Notes under the pieces: generated by a model | The model's database searches: none | What the model was told of the DNA's origin: nothing | The model's input: only the letters and a program-made list of their open reading frames with translations | Part shown: in pieces, positions 24,369 to 31,380 of the stretch | How positions within the stretch are numbered: position 1 is the stretch's first letter | Layout of the letters: every line of letters begins with the position of its first letter | Translations under genes and position numbers: made by a program | Assembly: GCF_035497915.1 (NCBI RefSeq) | Contig: NZ_DATJCS010000036.1 | Location: 1-64,000, forward strand | Length of the DNA stretch: 64,000 bases | Direction: 5' to 3' | DNA from: Serpens sp035497915 | GTDB taxonomy: Bacteria > Pseudomonadota > Gammaproteobacteria > Pseudomonadales > Pseudomonadaceae

Positions 24369-25261
24369 TGGCCACACAATCCCATGAGCCGTACTACGTC
24401 CCCGCCCAGAGCCAGTGGCCGATCATTGCCTGCCTCGGCCTGCTGGTCACCGTCACCGGGCTGGGCCACTGGTTCAACGACCTGTCCGCCGAGCGTGACA
24501 GCGCCAGCGGACCGCTGATCTTCTTCGTCGGCGTGCTGCTGCTGATCTGGATGTTCTTCGGCTGGTTCGGCTCGGTGGTGCGCGAGAACCGCGCCGGCCT
24601 GTACAGCGCGCAGATGGATCGCTCGTTCCGCTGGGGCATGAGCTGGTTCATCTTCTCGGAGGTGATGTTCTTCGCCGCCTTCTTCGGTGCGCTGTTCTAC
24701 ATCCGCTACTGGGTCGGCCCCTGGCTCGGTGGCGAAGGTGACAAGGGCCTCAGCAACATGCTCTGGCCCGGCTTCGAATACCGCTGGCCGCTGTTGCAGA
24801 ACCCCGACCCCAAGGTGTTCCCCGGTCCCAGCGAGGTGATCGGCCCGTGGGGGTTGCCGCTGATCAACACCCTCCTGCTGGTCACTTCCAGCTTCACCCT
24901 GACCTTCGCCCACCATGCCCTGCGCCGCAATCAGCGCGGGCCGCTCAAGCTGTGGCTGGGGCTGACCCTGCTGCTGGGCTTCGCCTTCCTGGTGCTGCAG
25001 GCCGAGGAATACATCCACGCCTACACCGAGCTGGGGCTGACCCTGGGTTCGGGCATCTACGGCGCCACCTTCTTCATGCTCACCGGCTTCCACGGTGCCC
25101 ACGTGACCATCGGCGCCATCATGCTCAGCGTGATGTTCTTCCGGGTGCTGCGTGGCCATTTCACCCCGGACGACCATTTCGGCTTCGAGGCGGCGGCCTG
25201 GTACTGGCACTTCGTGGATGTGGTGTGGATCTGCCTGTTCGTGTTCGTTTACGTGCTTTGA
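24368..25261 (+). CDS. coxC: Cytochrome c oxidase subunit III
   Basis: 297 residues with seven hydrophobic helices. Conserved subunit III blocks are WGMSWFIFSEVMFFAAFFGALFY, LQAEEY and LTGFHGAHVTIGAIML, ending WYWHFVDVVWICLFVFVYVL. It contains the acidic residue in the lipid-facing site of helix III. The start codon shares one base with the cox11 stop (TGATG). Its 3' end overlaps a small opposite-strand gene by 13 bases. Confidence 0.95.
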   Translation: MATQSHEPYYVPAQSQWPIIACLGLLVTVTGLGHWFNDLSAERDSASGPLIFFVGVLLLIWMFFGWFGSVVRENRAGLYSAQMDRSFRWGMSWFIFSEVMFFAAFFGALFYIRYWVGPWLGGEGDKGLSNMLWPGFEYRWPLLQNPDPKVFPGPSEVIGPWGLPLINTLLLVTSSFTLTFAHHALRRNQRGPLKLWLGLTLLLGFAFLVLQAEEYIHAYTELGLTLGSGIYGATFFMLTGFHGAHVTIGAIMLSVMFFRVLRGHFTPDDHFGFEAAAWYWHFVDVVWICLFVFVYVL

Positions 25262-25443
25262 AGCTGGCCGCTGAAAAAGCCCCAGGCGATCAGCGCCAGG
25301 GCCAGGGCGGACAGCAGGACCCGGGCATACAGGGCATAGACCATGCGGTTCGAGCGGCCAGTGTCCCTGAGCATGAAATACAGGGCCGAAAAGAGGCTCG
25401 CCAGGATGGCCAGCAACAACAGGAGAATCGCTGCCTTGAGCAC
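25249..25443 (-). CDS. DUF2909 twin-transmembrane protein
   Basis: 64 residues with two membrane helices joined by a short basic loop (FMLRDTGRSNRMVYALYARV). It fits the DUF2909 family, which is usually found in this antisense position between coxC and surf1 in pseudomonads as far as I recall. The function is unknown; a link with the oxidase is suggested only by position. It overlaps the end of coxC by 13 bases on the other strand. Confidence 0.85.
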   Translation of the reverse strand: MLKAAILLLLLAILASLFSALYFMLRDTGRSNRMVYALYARVLLSALALALIAWGFFSGQLQST

Positions 25444-25466
25444 GCGCCGCTCCGGGGGGAGGTGAA

Positions 25467-26213
25467 GTGGGGAAGCAGTATAGACAGCCCGGGCCTCGCT
25501 TCCGGCCGGGCGGGTTGCCGAGCCTGGTGGTGGCGCTGCTGCTGCCGGCGCTGATCGCCCTGGGTTTCTGGCAGCTGTCGCGCGCCGAGGAAAAACGCCA
25601 GATCCTGGCGGCCGAGGCGCAGCGGCGCGAGGCGCCGCCGGTTCCGGTGCTGCAGCTGCTGGCCGAGCCCGAACCGGCGTTCCTGCGCGTACAGCTGCGC
25701 GGCCGTTTCGACGCCACCCACAGCCTGCTGCTGGACAACCGCGTGCACCAGGGCCAGGTGGGCGTGGAACTGGTGCAACCCTTTATGGACCACCCCAGCG
25801 GGCGCTGGCTGCTGGTCAACCGGGGCTGGCTGCCCTGGCCGGACCGGCGCGTGCCGCCGCGCTTCGACACGCCGAGCGGCGAGCTGCAACTCACCGCCTG
25901 GGCCTATGTTCCGCCGGGTCGCAGTCTGCTGGCGGTGGGCAATGCCACGGGCTGGCCGCGGCTGGTCAACCGCCTGGAACCACTGGCGATCTGGCAGGAA
26001 CTGCGCCGCCCCGGCGTGCTGCTGGAACTGCGCCTCGAACCGGGACCGGCCGCGCTGACGCCCAACTGGCCCAGCGTGTCCATGGCGCCGCAGAAACACC
26101 AGGGCTACGCCGTGCAATGGTTCGGCCTGGCCGTAGCGCTGCTGGCGCTGTTCATTCACCTGGGCATTCATCGGGCACGGGAGGCTCGTCATGCATCAGT
26201 CGCTGCACCTTGA
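25467..26213 (+). CDS. SURF1-family oxidase assembly protein
   Basis: 248 residues. The GTG at 25467 is preceded by GGGGGGAGG. Two membrane helices (residues ~17-36 and ~212-232) flank a periplasmic domain, the SURF1 architecture. Family marks are LGFWQLSRAEEKR, the LLLDNRVHQGQVGVELVQPF stretch and VNRGWL. SURF1 helps insert haem a into subunit I. Its end overlaps the next gene by 23 bases. Confidence 0.92.
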   Translation: MGKQYRQPGPRFRPGGLPSLVVALLLPALIALGFWQLSRAEEKRQILAAEAQRREAPPVPVLQLLAEPEPAFLRVQLRGRFDATHSLLLDNRVHQGQVGVELVQPFMDHPSGRWLLVNRGWLPWPDRRVPPRFDTPSGELQLTAWAYVPPGRSLLAVGNATGWPRLVNRLEPLAIWQELRRPGVLLELRLEPGPAALTPNWPSVSMAPQKHQGYAVQWFGLAVALLALFIHLGIHRAREARHASVAAP

Positions 26214-26766
26214 ACACCCGACTCGGCCGGCGGGTCGTGGTCGGCTGCAACTGCTGCTCATCCTGCTGGTGGTGATCGGCCCCATGCTGCTGGCGACCGC
26301 CATGTACCAGTGGCGCTTCTGGGTGCCGGAGAGTCGCACCTTCCACGGCCAGCTGCACGGCGGCGGACAGACCCTCGCCGACCTGGGCGTGACGGTGCAG
26401 GAACCGGCCGGCTGGCAGTTGCTGGTCACCGATGCGCATGGGTGTGCGGCGGACTGCCGCGAGCTGGTCTATCTGGCCCGGCAGATCCATATCGGCCTGG
26501 GCCGCGAGGCGGGGCGCGCCAGCCATGCCCTGGCCTTGAGCGACAGCCTGGACGCGGACTATGCCGCACAGCTGGAACGTGAATACCCGCAGCTCCAGCG
26601 GCTGCCGCTGGAGGCCGCGCGCTATGTCGGTTTCGGTCAGCAGGACGCGCGCCTGTGGATCGTCGATCCGCTGGGCAATCTGGTGCTCAGTTATCCCGCC
26701 GGGGTGTCCGGCAAGGCCGTGCTGGAGGACCTGCGGCATCTGCTCAAGCTGTCGCCCCTGGGCTAG
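26191..26766 (+). CDS. Membrane-anchored thioredoxin-fold-like protein of the oxidase operon (Sco-like CxxxC)
   Basis: 191 residues. One N-terminal membrane helix (~20-41) leads to a periplasmic domain. The segment GWQLLVTDAHGCAADC places a CxxxC pair (Cys85, Cys89) right after a beta-strand, as in Sco proteins (Cys84 and Cys88 of the Sco1 gene nearby). Near the end, LWIVDPLGNLVLSYPAG resembles the Sco/thioredoxin strand-turn. The conserved Sco histidine is not seen. A copper or disulphide role in oxidase assembly is inference. It overlaps surf1 and precedes cox15. Confidence 0.75.
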   Translation: MHQSLHLEHPTRPAGRGRLQLLLILLVVIGPMLLATAMYQWRFWVPESRTFHGQLHGGGQTLADLGVTVQEPAGWQLLVTDAHGCAADCRELVYLARQIHIGLGREAGRASHALALSDSLDADYAAQLEREYPQLQRLPLEAARYVGFGQQDARLWIVDPLGNLVLSYPAGVSGKAVLEDLRHLLKLSPLG

Positions 26767-26784
26767 CGATTCAAGGAGGGAACC

Positions 26785-27831
26785 ATGAGTCGACCCGGCT
26801 TCGCCCTGGCCATCTTCGCCACCCTGCTGGCGGCGCTGGTGGTGACACTCGGTGCCTACACGCGCCTGACCCATGCAGGACTGGGCTGCCCGGACTGGCC
26901 GGGCTGCTATGGCTTTCTTGCGGTGCCCATGAGCGAACGGGCCCAGGAGGTGGCGGCGCTGCGCTTTCCCGATGCGCCGCTGGAAGTCGACAAGGGCTGG
27001 AACGAGATGGTCCACCGCTACGTGGCCGGCCTGCTGGGCCTGACGATCCTGGTGCTGGCGCTGCGTTCCATCCAGTGGCGTGCGCGCCCGGGCCAGCCGC
27101 TGCGCCTGCCGATCCTGCTGCTGGGGCTGGTGATCCTGCAGGCTGCGTTCGGCATGTGGACGGTGACGCTCAAGCTCTGGCCGCAGGTGGTCACCGCCCA
27201 TCTGCTCGGCGGCTTCGCCACCCTGGCGCTGCTGTTCCTGCTCAGCCTGCGGCTGTCCGGACGGCTGCCGGCCTTGCCGGCCATTCCCGTTTCGCTGCGC
27301 CTGCTCGCCTGGCTGACCCTGCTGCTGGTGATCGGCCAGATCAGCCTGGGCGGCTGGGTCAGCGCCAACTACGCGGCGATGGCCTGCGTCGACCTGCCCA
27401 CCTGCCAGGGCCAGTGGTGGCCGGCCATGGATTTCCACAATGGCTTTCGCGTCGCCCAACAGAAGGGGCCGAACTACCTGGGCGGCCAGCTGGATGGCGC
27501 GGCGCGCACCGCCATCCATGTCAGCCATCGGCTGGGCGCGCTGCTGGTGTCGCTGTGCGTGCTGCTGCTGGCCTGGCGCCTGTGGGCTGCCGGTCTCGGC
27601 CGGCTGGCGTGGCTGCTGCTGGTGGCGCTGGTCGGCCAATTGGCCCTGGGCATTGGCAATGTGCTGCTGCACCTGCCGCTGCATCTGGCGCTGGCCCACA
27701 ACGCCGGCGGTGCGCTGCTGCTGCTGGTGGTCGTGCTGGTCCACTACCGCCTGCGTCGCCCGGCCGGCGTGCTGCTGGTGCGGCCGCTGCCGGCGCGTTT
27801 CGAATCCGTCCGGGAAGGAGCCTTGCCATGA
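26785..27831 (+). CDS. ctaA: Haem A synthase (COX15/CtaA)
   Basis: 348 residues with eight membrane helices. The sequence has the COX15 marks: GAYTRLTHAGLGCPDWPGCYG near the N-terminus, EMVHRYVAG, VVTAHLLGG, a second Cys pair in CVDLPTCQGQWWP and IHVSHRLGAL. It oxidises the methyl group of haem O to make haem A for aa3 oxidases. GGAGG-like AAGGAGGGAACC precedes the start. Its stop overlaps the start of the farnesyltransferase gene. Confidence 0.94.
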   Translation: MSRPGFALAIFATLLAALVVTLGAYTRLTHAGLGCPDWPGCYGFLAVPMSERAQEVAALRFPDAPLEVDKGWNEMVHRYVAGLLGLTILVLALRSIQWRARPGQPLRLPILLLGLVILQAAFGMWTVTLKLWPQVVTAHLLGGFATLALLFLLSLRLSGRLPALPAIPVSLRLLAWLTLLLVIGQISLGGWVSANYAAMACVDLPTCQGQWWPAMDFHNGFRVAQQKGPNYLGGQLDGAARTAIHVSHRLGALLVSLCVLLLAWRLWAAGLGRLAWLLLVALVGQLALGIGNVLLHLPLHLALAHNAGGALLLLVVVLVHYRLRRPAGVLLVRPLPARFESVREGALP

Positions 27832-28730
27832 CCACCTTGCAGCGTGGCGAGCGTACCCGGCAGCCTACCTGGCGCGATTACCTGGAGCTGACCAAGCCCC
27901 GGGTGGTGCTGCTGATGCTGATCACCTCGCTGGTCGGCATGTTCCTCGCCACCCGCGCCGGCGTGCCCTGGACGGTGCTGCTGTTCGGCAATCTGGGCAT
28001 CGCCCTGTGCGCCGGTGCGGCCGCCACGGTCAACCACGTGGTGGACCGCCACATCGACGGGCTGATGGCGCGTACCCGGCGGCGCCCGGTGACCAGCGGG
28101 CGCGTCTCGCCGGCGGCGGCGCTGGTCTTCGCCCTGCTGCTGGCGCTGGCCGGCCAGGCGCTGCTGCTGGCCTTCACCAACCCGCTCACCGCCTGGCTGA
28201 CGCTGGCCTCGCTGGTCGGCTACGCGGCGATCTATACCGGCTTTCTCAAGCGCGCCACGCCGCAAAACATCGTCATCGGCGGACTGGCCGGCGCCGCGCC
28301 GCCGCTGCTCGGCTGGGTGGCGGTCAGCGGCCACCTGAGCGCCGAGCCGCTGCTGCTGGTGCTGATCATCTTCGCCTGGACGCCGCCGCATTTCTGGGCG
28401 CTGGCCATCCACCGCAAGGCCGAATACGCCCGGGCCGACATCCCCATGCTGCCGGTGACCCACGGCGAGCAGTACACCAAGGTGCACATCCTGCTCTACA
28501 CGCTGATCCTGCTGGCGGTGAGCCTGCTGCCCTTCGTGATCCGCATGAGCGGGGTGCCCTACCTGATCTGCGCCCTGCTGCTGGGCGCGCGTTTCCTCTA
28601 CTGGGCCTGGGTGCTGTACCGTGACACCCGGCCTCAGGCGGCAATCGGTACCTTCAAGTACTCTATCGCCTACCTTTTCCTGCTGTTCATCGCTCTGCTG
28701 GTGGACCATTACCTGCCGTGGATTCCATGA
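27828..28730 (+). CDS. cyoE: Protoheme IX farnesyltransferase (haem O synthase)
   Basis: 300 residues, UbiA prenyltransferase superfamily. The Asp-rich motif NHVVDRHIDGLMARTRRRP is present, with the second at HRKAEYARADIPMLPV. Seven to nine membrane helices. It attaches a farnesyl tail to haem B, giving haem O, the substrate of the preceding haem A synthase. The ATG overlaps the ctaA stop, and its stop overlaps the sco start. The frame is open far upstream but only as a shadow of ctaA. Confidence 0.95.
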   Translation: MTTLQRGERTRQPTWRDYLELTKPRVVLLMLITSLVGMFLATRAGVPWTVLLFGNLGIALCAGAAATVNHVVDRHIDGLMARTRRRPVTSGRVSPAAALVFALLLALAGQALLLAFTNPLTAWLTLASLVGYAAIYTGFLKRATPQNIVIGGLAGAAPPLLGWVAVSGHLSAEPLLLVLIIFAWTPPHFWALAIHRKAEYARADIPMLPVTHGEQYTKVHILLYTLILLAVSLLPFVIRMSGVPYLICALLLGARFLYWAWVLYRDTRPQAAIGTFKYSIAYLFLLFIALLVDHYLPWIP

Positions 28731-29362
28731 CCCGTACGCAAACAACCGTTGTTGTCCTCGTTGCCCTGGTGGCCCTGGTGATGGGGCTGACCGTGTTCAA
28801 GACCCTCAATCGCTCCGGCCAGCTGAATCCCGCCGAGCTGCTGGATGCCGGCATCGTCCTGCTGCCGCAGAGCCGTCCGCTGCCGGAGCTGACCCTGATC
28901 GACGTGGAGGGTCAACCGCAGGCGGTCACCGCCCTGACCGGGCGCTGGACACTGATGTTCTTCGGCTACACCTTCTGTCCGGACATCTGCCCGACCACCC
29001 TGGCCGAGTTGCGCCAGCTGAACGGCCTGCTGGGCGAGGAAGACCGCCAGCGCGTGCAGGTGGTGATGGTCAGCGTCGACCCGAACCGCGACACGCCGCA
29101 GCAGCTCAAACAGTACCTGGGCTTCTTCGATGCCGGCTATCGCGGCCTGACCGGCCCGCTGGGCGACATCCAGGCGCTGTCCGGCCGGGTGGGTATTCCC
29201 TTCATTCCTGGCGACGAGAGCCTGCCCAACTACACCGTCGACCACAGCGGCAACCTGGCCCTGCTCGGGCCGGACGGTCGCCAGCACGGTTTCATCCGCG
29301 CCCCGCTCAAGGTGCAGAAGCTGGCCGAGGCGCTGCCCGCGCTGCTGGCCAGCCAGCCCTGA
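28727..29362 (+). CDS. Sco1/SenC copper chaperone
   Basis: 211 residues from the ATG at 28727, preferred over a GTG at 28718 because it forms an ATGA overlap like the other genes in this operon. N-terminal membrane anchor, then a thioredoxin fold with Cys84-Pro-Asp-Ile-Cys88 (FGYTFCPDICPTTL) and the distal copper ligand His173 (NYTVDHSG). Sco proteins help build the CuA centre of subunit II. It is the last clear gene of the first oxidase operon. Confidence 0.94.
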   Translation: MTRTQTTVVVLVALVALVMGLTVFKTLNRSGQLNPAELLDAGIVLLPQSRPLPELTLIDVEGQPQAVTALTGRWTLMFFGYTFCPDICPTTLAELRQLNGLLGEEDRQRVQVVMVSVDPNRDTPQQLKQYLGFFDAGYRGLTGPLGDIQALSGRVGIPFIPGDESLPNYTVDHSGNLALLGPDGRQHGFIRAPLKVQKLAEALPALLASQP

Positions 29363-29494
29363 GCGCAGGCCGCCCTATGCTGGGCGCCCTATGCGGGCCA
29401 CCCTGAACTGAGCTGAACAGTTCGGCCCGTCCCGGGTCACACATCCAGAACCCGCCACCCGGCCTCGACCGGGCACTGTTCTGGAGGGACCCGG

Positions 29495-29920
29495 ATGCCG
29501 TGGCTGAAACTGCTGCATTTCGCCGCCCTGCTGTGCTGGTGCGGCAGCCTGCTCTATCTGCCGGCGCTGATCGCCGCCGGCCCCCAGGGTAGCCATCCGC
29601 GTCTGCATCCGGAAACCGACTATCCGGTGCGCGTGGTCTTCACCCACTTCGCCACGCCCGCCGCGCTGCTGGCCATCGGCTCGGGCACGCTGTTGTTCCT
29701 GCTCGCCGGGCAATGGGCTGGCTGGCTGGTCCTGAAACTGGCGGCGGTGGCGGGGATGGCGCTGTGTCACGCGCTGTGCGGCGTGCTGGTGCTGCGTCTG
29801 GAGCGCCAGCCGGAACGCGCGCTGGCGCTGGAATGCACTGCCCTGGGGACGCTGGCGGCGACGTTGGTTGGCGTCACCCTCTGGCTGGTGCTGGCCAAGC
29901 CGCAGTGGGGGCCGGCATGA
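29495..29920 (+). CDS. CopD/HemJ-like four-helix membrane protein
   Basis: 141 residues, four hydrophobic helices. It begins MPWLKLLHFAALLCWCGSLLYLPALI, with a conserved-looking His at position 8 and a Trp-Cys-Gly turn, and has a second His in RVVFTHFATPAALLAIGSG. This resembles the CopD and HemJ-like families, which bind copper or haem in the inner membrane. GGAGGGA precedes the start. The stop is two bases from the stop of the opposite-strand DUF2231 gene. An accessory role to the second oxidase is suggested by position only. Confidence 0.75.
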   Translation: MPWLKLLHFAALLCWCGSLLYLPALIAAGPQGSHPRLHPETDYPVRVVFTHFATPAALLAIGSGTLLFLLAGQWAGWLVLKLAAVAGMALCHALCGVLVLRLERQPERALALECTALGTLAATLVGVTLWLVLAKPQWGPA

Positions 29921-29922
29921 GG

Positions 29923-30387
29923 CTATTCCGGCGCCACCACGGCCACCGCGTGCTCGTAGACCAGGCGCCCGCCGAGGAACGCCGTCAGGGCAATCAGCCC
30001 GGCGGTGAGCAGCGACAGGAACAGTCCCCAGAGCATGTGCCGGTCGTCCGCCTCGGCACCGAAGCGCAGCAGCCAGTTCAGCGAGGCCAGCGACAGCATC
30101 ATCACCGCCAGCAGGGCATGGCACCAGGCGGTGATCTTGCGGCGAATCTGCAGCACCGTGAGCAGGTCCACCAGCCCGGCGCTGCTGGCGATCCAGCCGC
30201 CGAACGCGCCGATGCCAGACAGCCACAGGCCGGCGCGCCACCAGAACGGGTCCAGGGTCCAGAGAAACGCCAGGTCGCTGGCCACCAGCCCGAGCAGGGC
30301 GGCCACCGGGAAGTGAATCATCATCGGATGCAGCGGGTGGCCGGCGATGGCGGCGTTGCTGGGGATTTCCTCGGCATTGCGGGGCAT
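29923..30387 (-). CDS. DUF2231-family membrane protein
   Basis: 154 residues with four membrane helices. The family signature HPLHPMMIHFPVAALLG is at residues ~17-33, and HALLAVMML is the second His-containing helix. DUF2231 proteins look like small haem- or metal-binding redox membrane proteins, but their job is not established. The start at 30387 is only 12 bp from the start of the divergent oxidase subunit II gene. It sits inside the second oxidase cluster on the opposite strand. Confidence 0.82.
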   Translation of the reverse strand: MPRNAEEIPSNAAIAGHPLHPMMIHFPVAALLGLVASDLAFLWTLDPFWWRAGLWLSGIGAFGGWIASSAGLVDLLTVLQIRRKITAWCHALLAVMMLSLASLNWLLRFGAEADDRHMLWGLFLSLLTAGLIALTAFLGGRLVYEHAVAVVAPE

Positions 30388-30399
30388 GGGCAGGGGTCC

Positions 30400-31380
30400 G
30401 TGGCGCGTGTTCTGCAATGGACCGCGTGGGGCCTGGCAGTTCCCGGCCTGGCTGGCTGCCGGGGCCCGCAGTCGGCGCTCGATCCGGCCAGCGCCACGGC
30501 CGGTGAGCTGGCCCGCCTCTGGTGGGTGATGAGTGGCGTGGCCGGAGCGGTGCTGCTGCTGGTCAGCGTGCTCTGGCTGTATGCCCTGTTGCGGGCGCCC
30601 CGCCAGTATTCCCAGCCGCAGGCGCGGCGGATTCAGCGTCGCCTGCTGATCGGCGGCGGTCTGCTGCTGCCCACCCTGAGCGTCAGTGCGCTGCTGCTGT
30701 ACGGTGTGAATGGCGCCCGGGGCATGCTGCCCCAGGAGGATGCGGCGCTGCGCGTGTCGATCACCGGCCACCAGTGGTGGTGGGAGGTGCGCTACCCACA
30801 GAGCGGCGTGCTCACCGCCAATCAGCTGGTGCTGCCGGTGGGCCGGCCGGTGGATATCGAGGTGAGCAGCGCCGATGTCATCCACGCCTTCTGGGTGCCG
30901 AGCCTGGGCGGCAAGCTGGACATGACGCCCGGCCGGCGCGGGGTGGTGCGGCTGCAGGCGGAGCGTGAGGGCGTGTTTCGCGGCCAGTGTTCGGAATTCT
31001 GCGGCGCCCAGCATGCGCACATGATCCTGCATGTCGAAGCCCTGCCGGCGGAGCGCTTCGCGGACTGGCTGGCGAGGCGTGAACAGCGCGCGACCATCGC
31101 GCCGGCGGAGGGTGCCGCCGGCGAGCTGTTCGCCGAGCGCTGCGGGCTGTGCCACCGGGTCGCCGGCATCAGCGAAGGCCGGCGCGCCCCGGATCTCAGC
31201 GATCTCGCCTCGCGGCCGACCCTGGGCGCCGGTGTGATCGCCAACGATGCCGCCGGCCTGCGCCGCTGGCTGCGCGAGCACCAGCGCCTCAAACCCGGCA
31301 ATGGCATGCCCAACCATGACGACGTGGACGAGACGACGCTGGACGCCCTGGCGGCCTGGCTGGAGGGCCTCGCGCCATGA
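30400..31380 (+). CDS. Second cytochrome c oxidase subunit II, lipoprotein with cytochrome c domain
   Basis: 326 residues from the GTG at 30400, the only start giving an export signal: VARVLQWTAWGLAVPGLAGC, with lipobox LAG-C. Two membrane helices, then the CuA domain with Cys197, Cys201, His205 and Met208 (GQCSEFCGAQHAHM). A haem c domain follows (Cys248-Gly-Leu-Cys251-His252). It differs from coxB in being a predicted lipoprotein and in having the shorter cytochrome domain. Its stop overlaps the start of the fused subunit I-III gene. Confidence 0.9.
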   Translation: MARVLQWTAWGLAVPGLAGCRGPQSALDPASATAGELARLWWVMSGVAGAVLLLVSVLWLYALLRAPRQYSQPQARRIQRRLLIGGGLLLPTLSVSALLLYGVNGARGMLPQEDAALRVSITGHQWWWEVRYPQSGVLTANQLVLPVGRPVDIEVSSADVIHAFWVPSLGGKLDMTPGRRGVVRLQAEREGVFRGQCSEFCGAQHAHMILHVEALPAERFADWLARREQRATIAPAEGAAGELFAERCGLCHRVAGISEGRRAPDLSDLASRPTLGAGVIANDAAGLRRWLREHQRLKPGNGMPNHDDVDETTLDALAAWLEGLAP

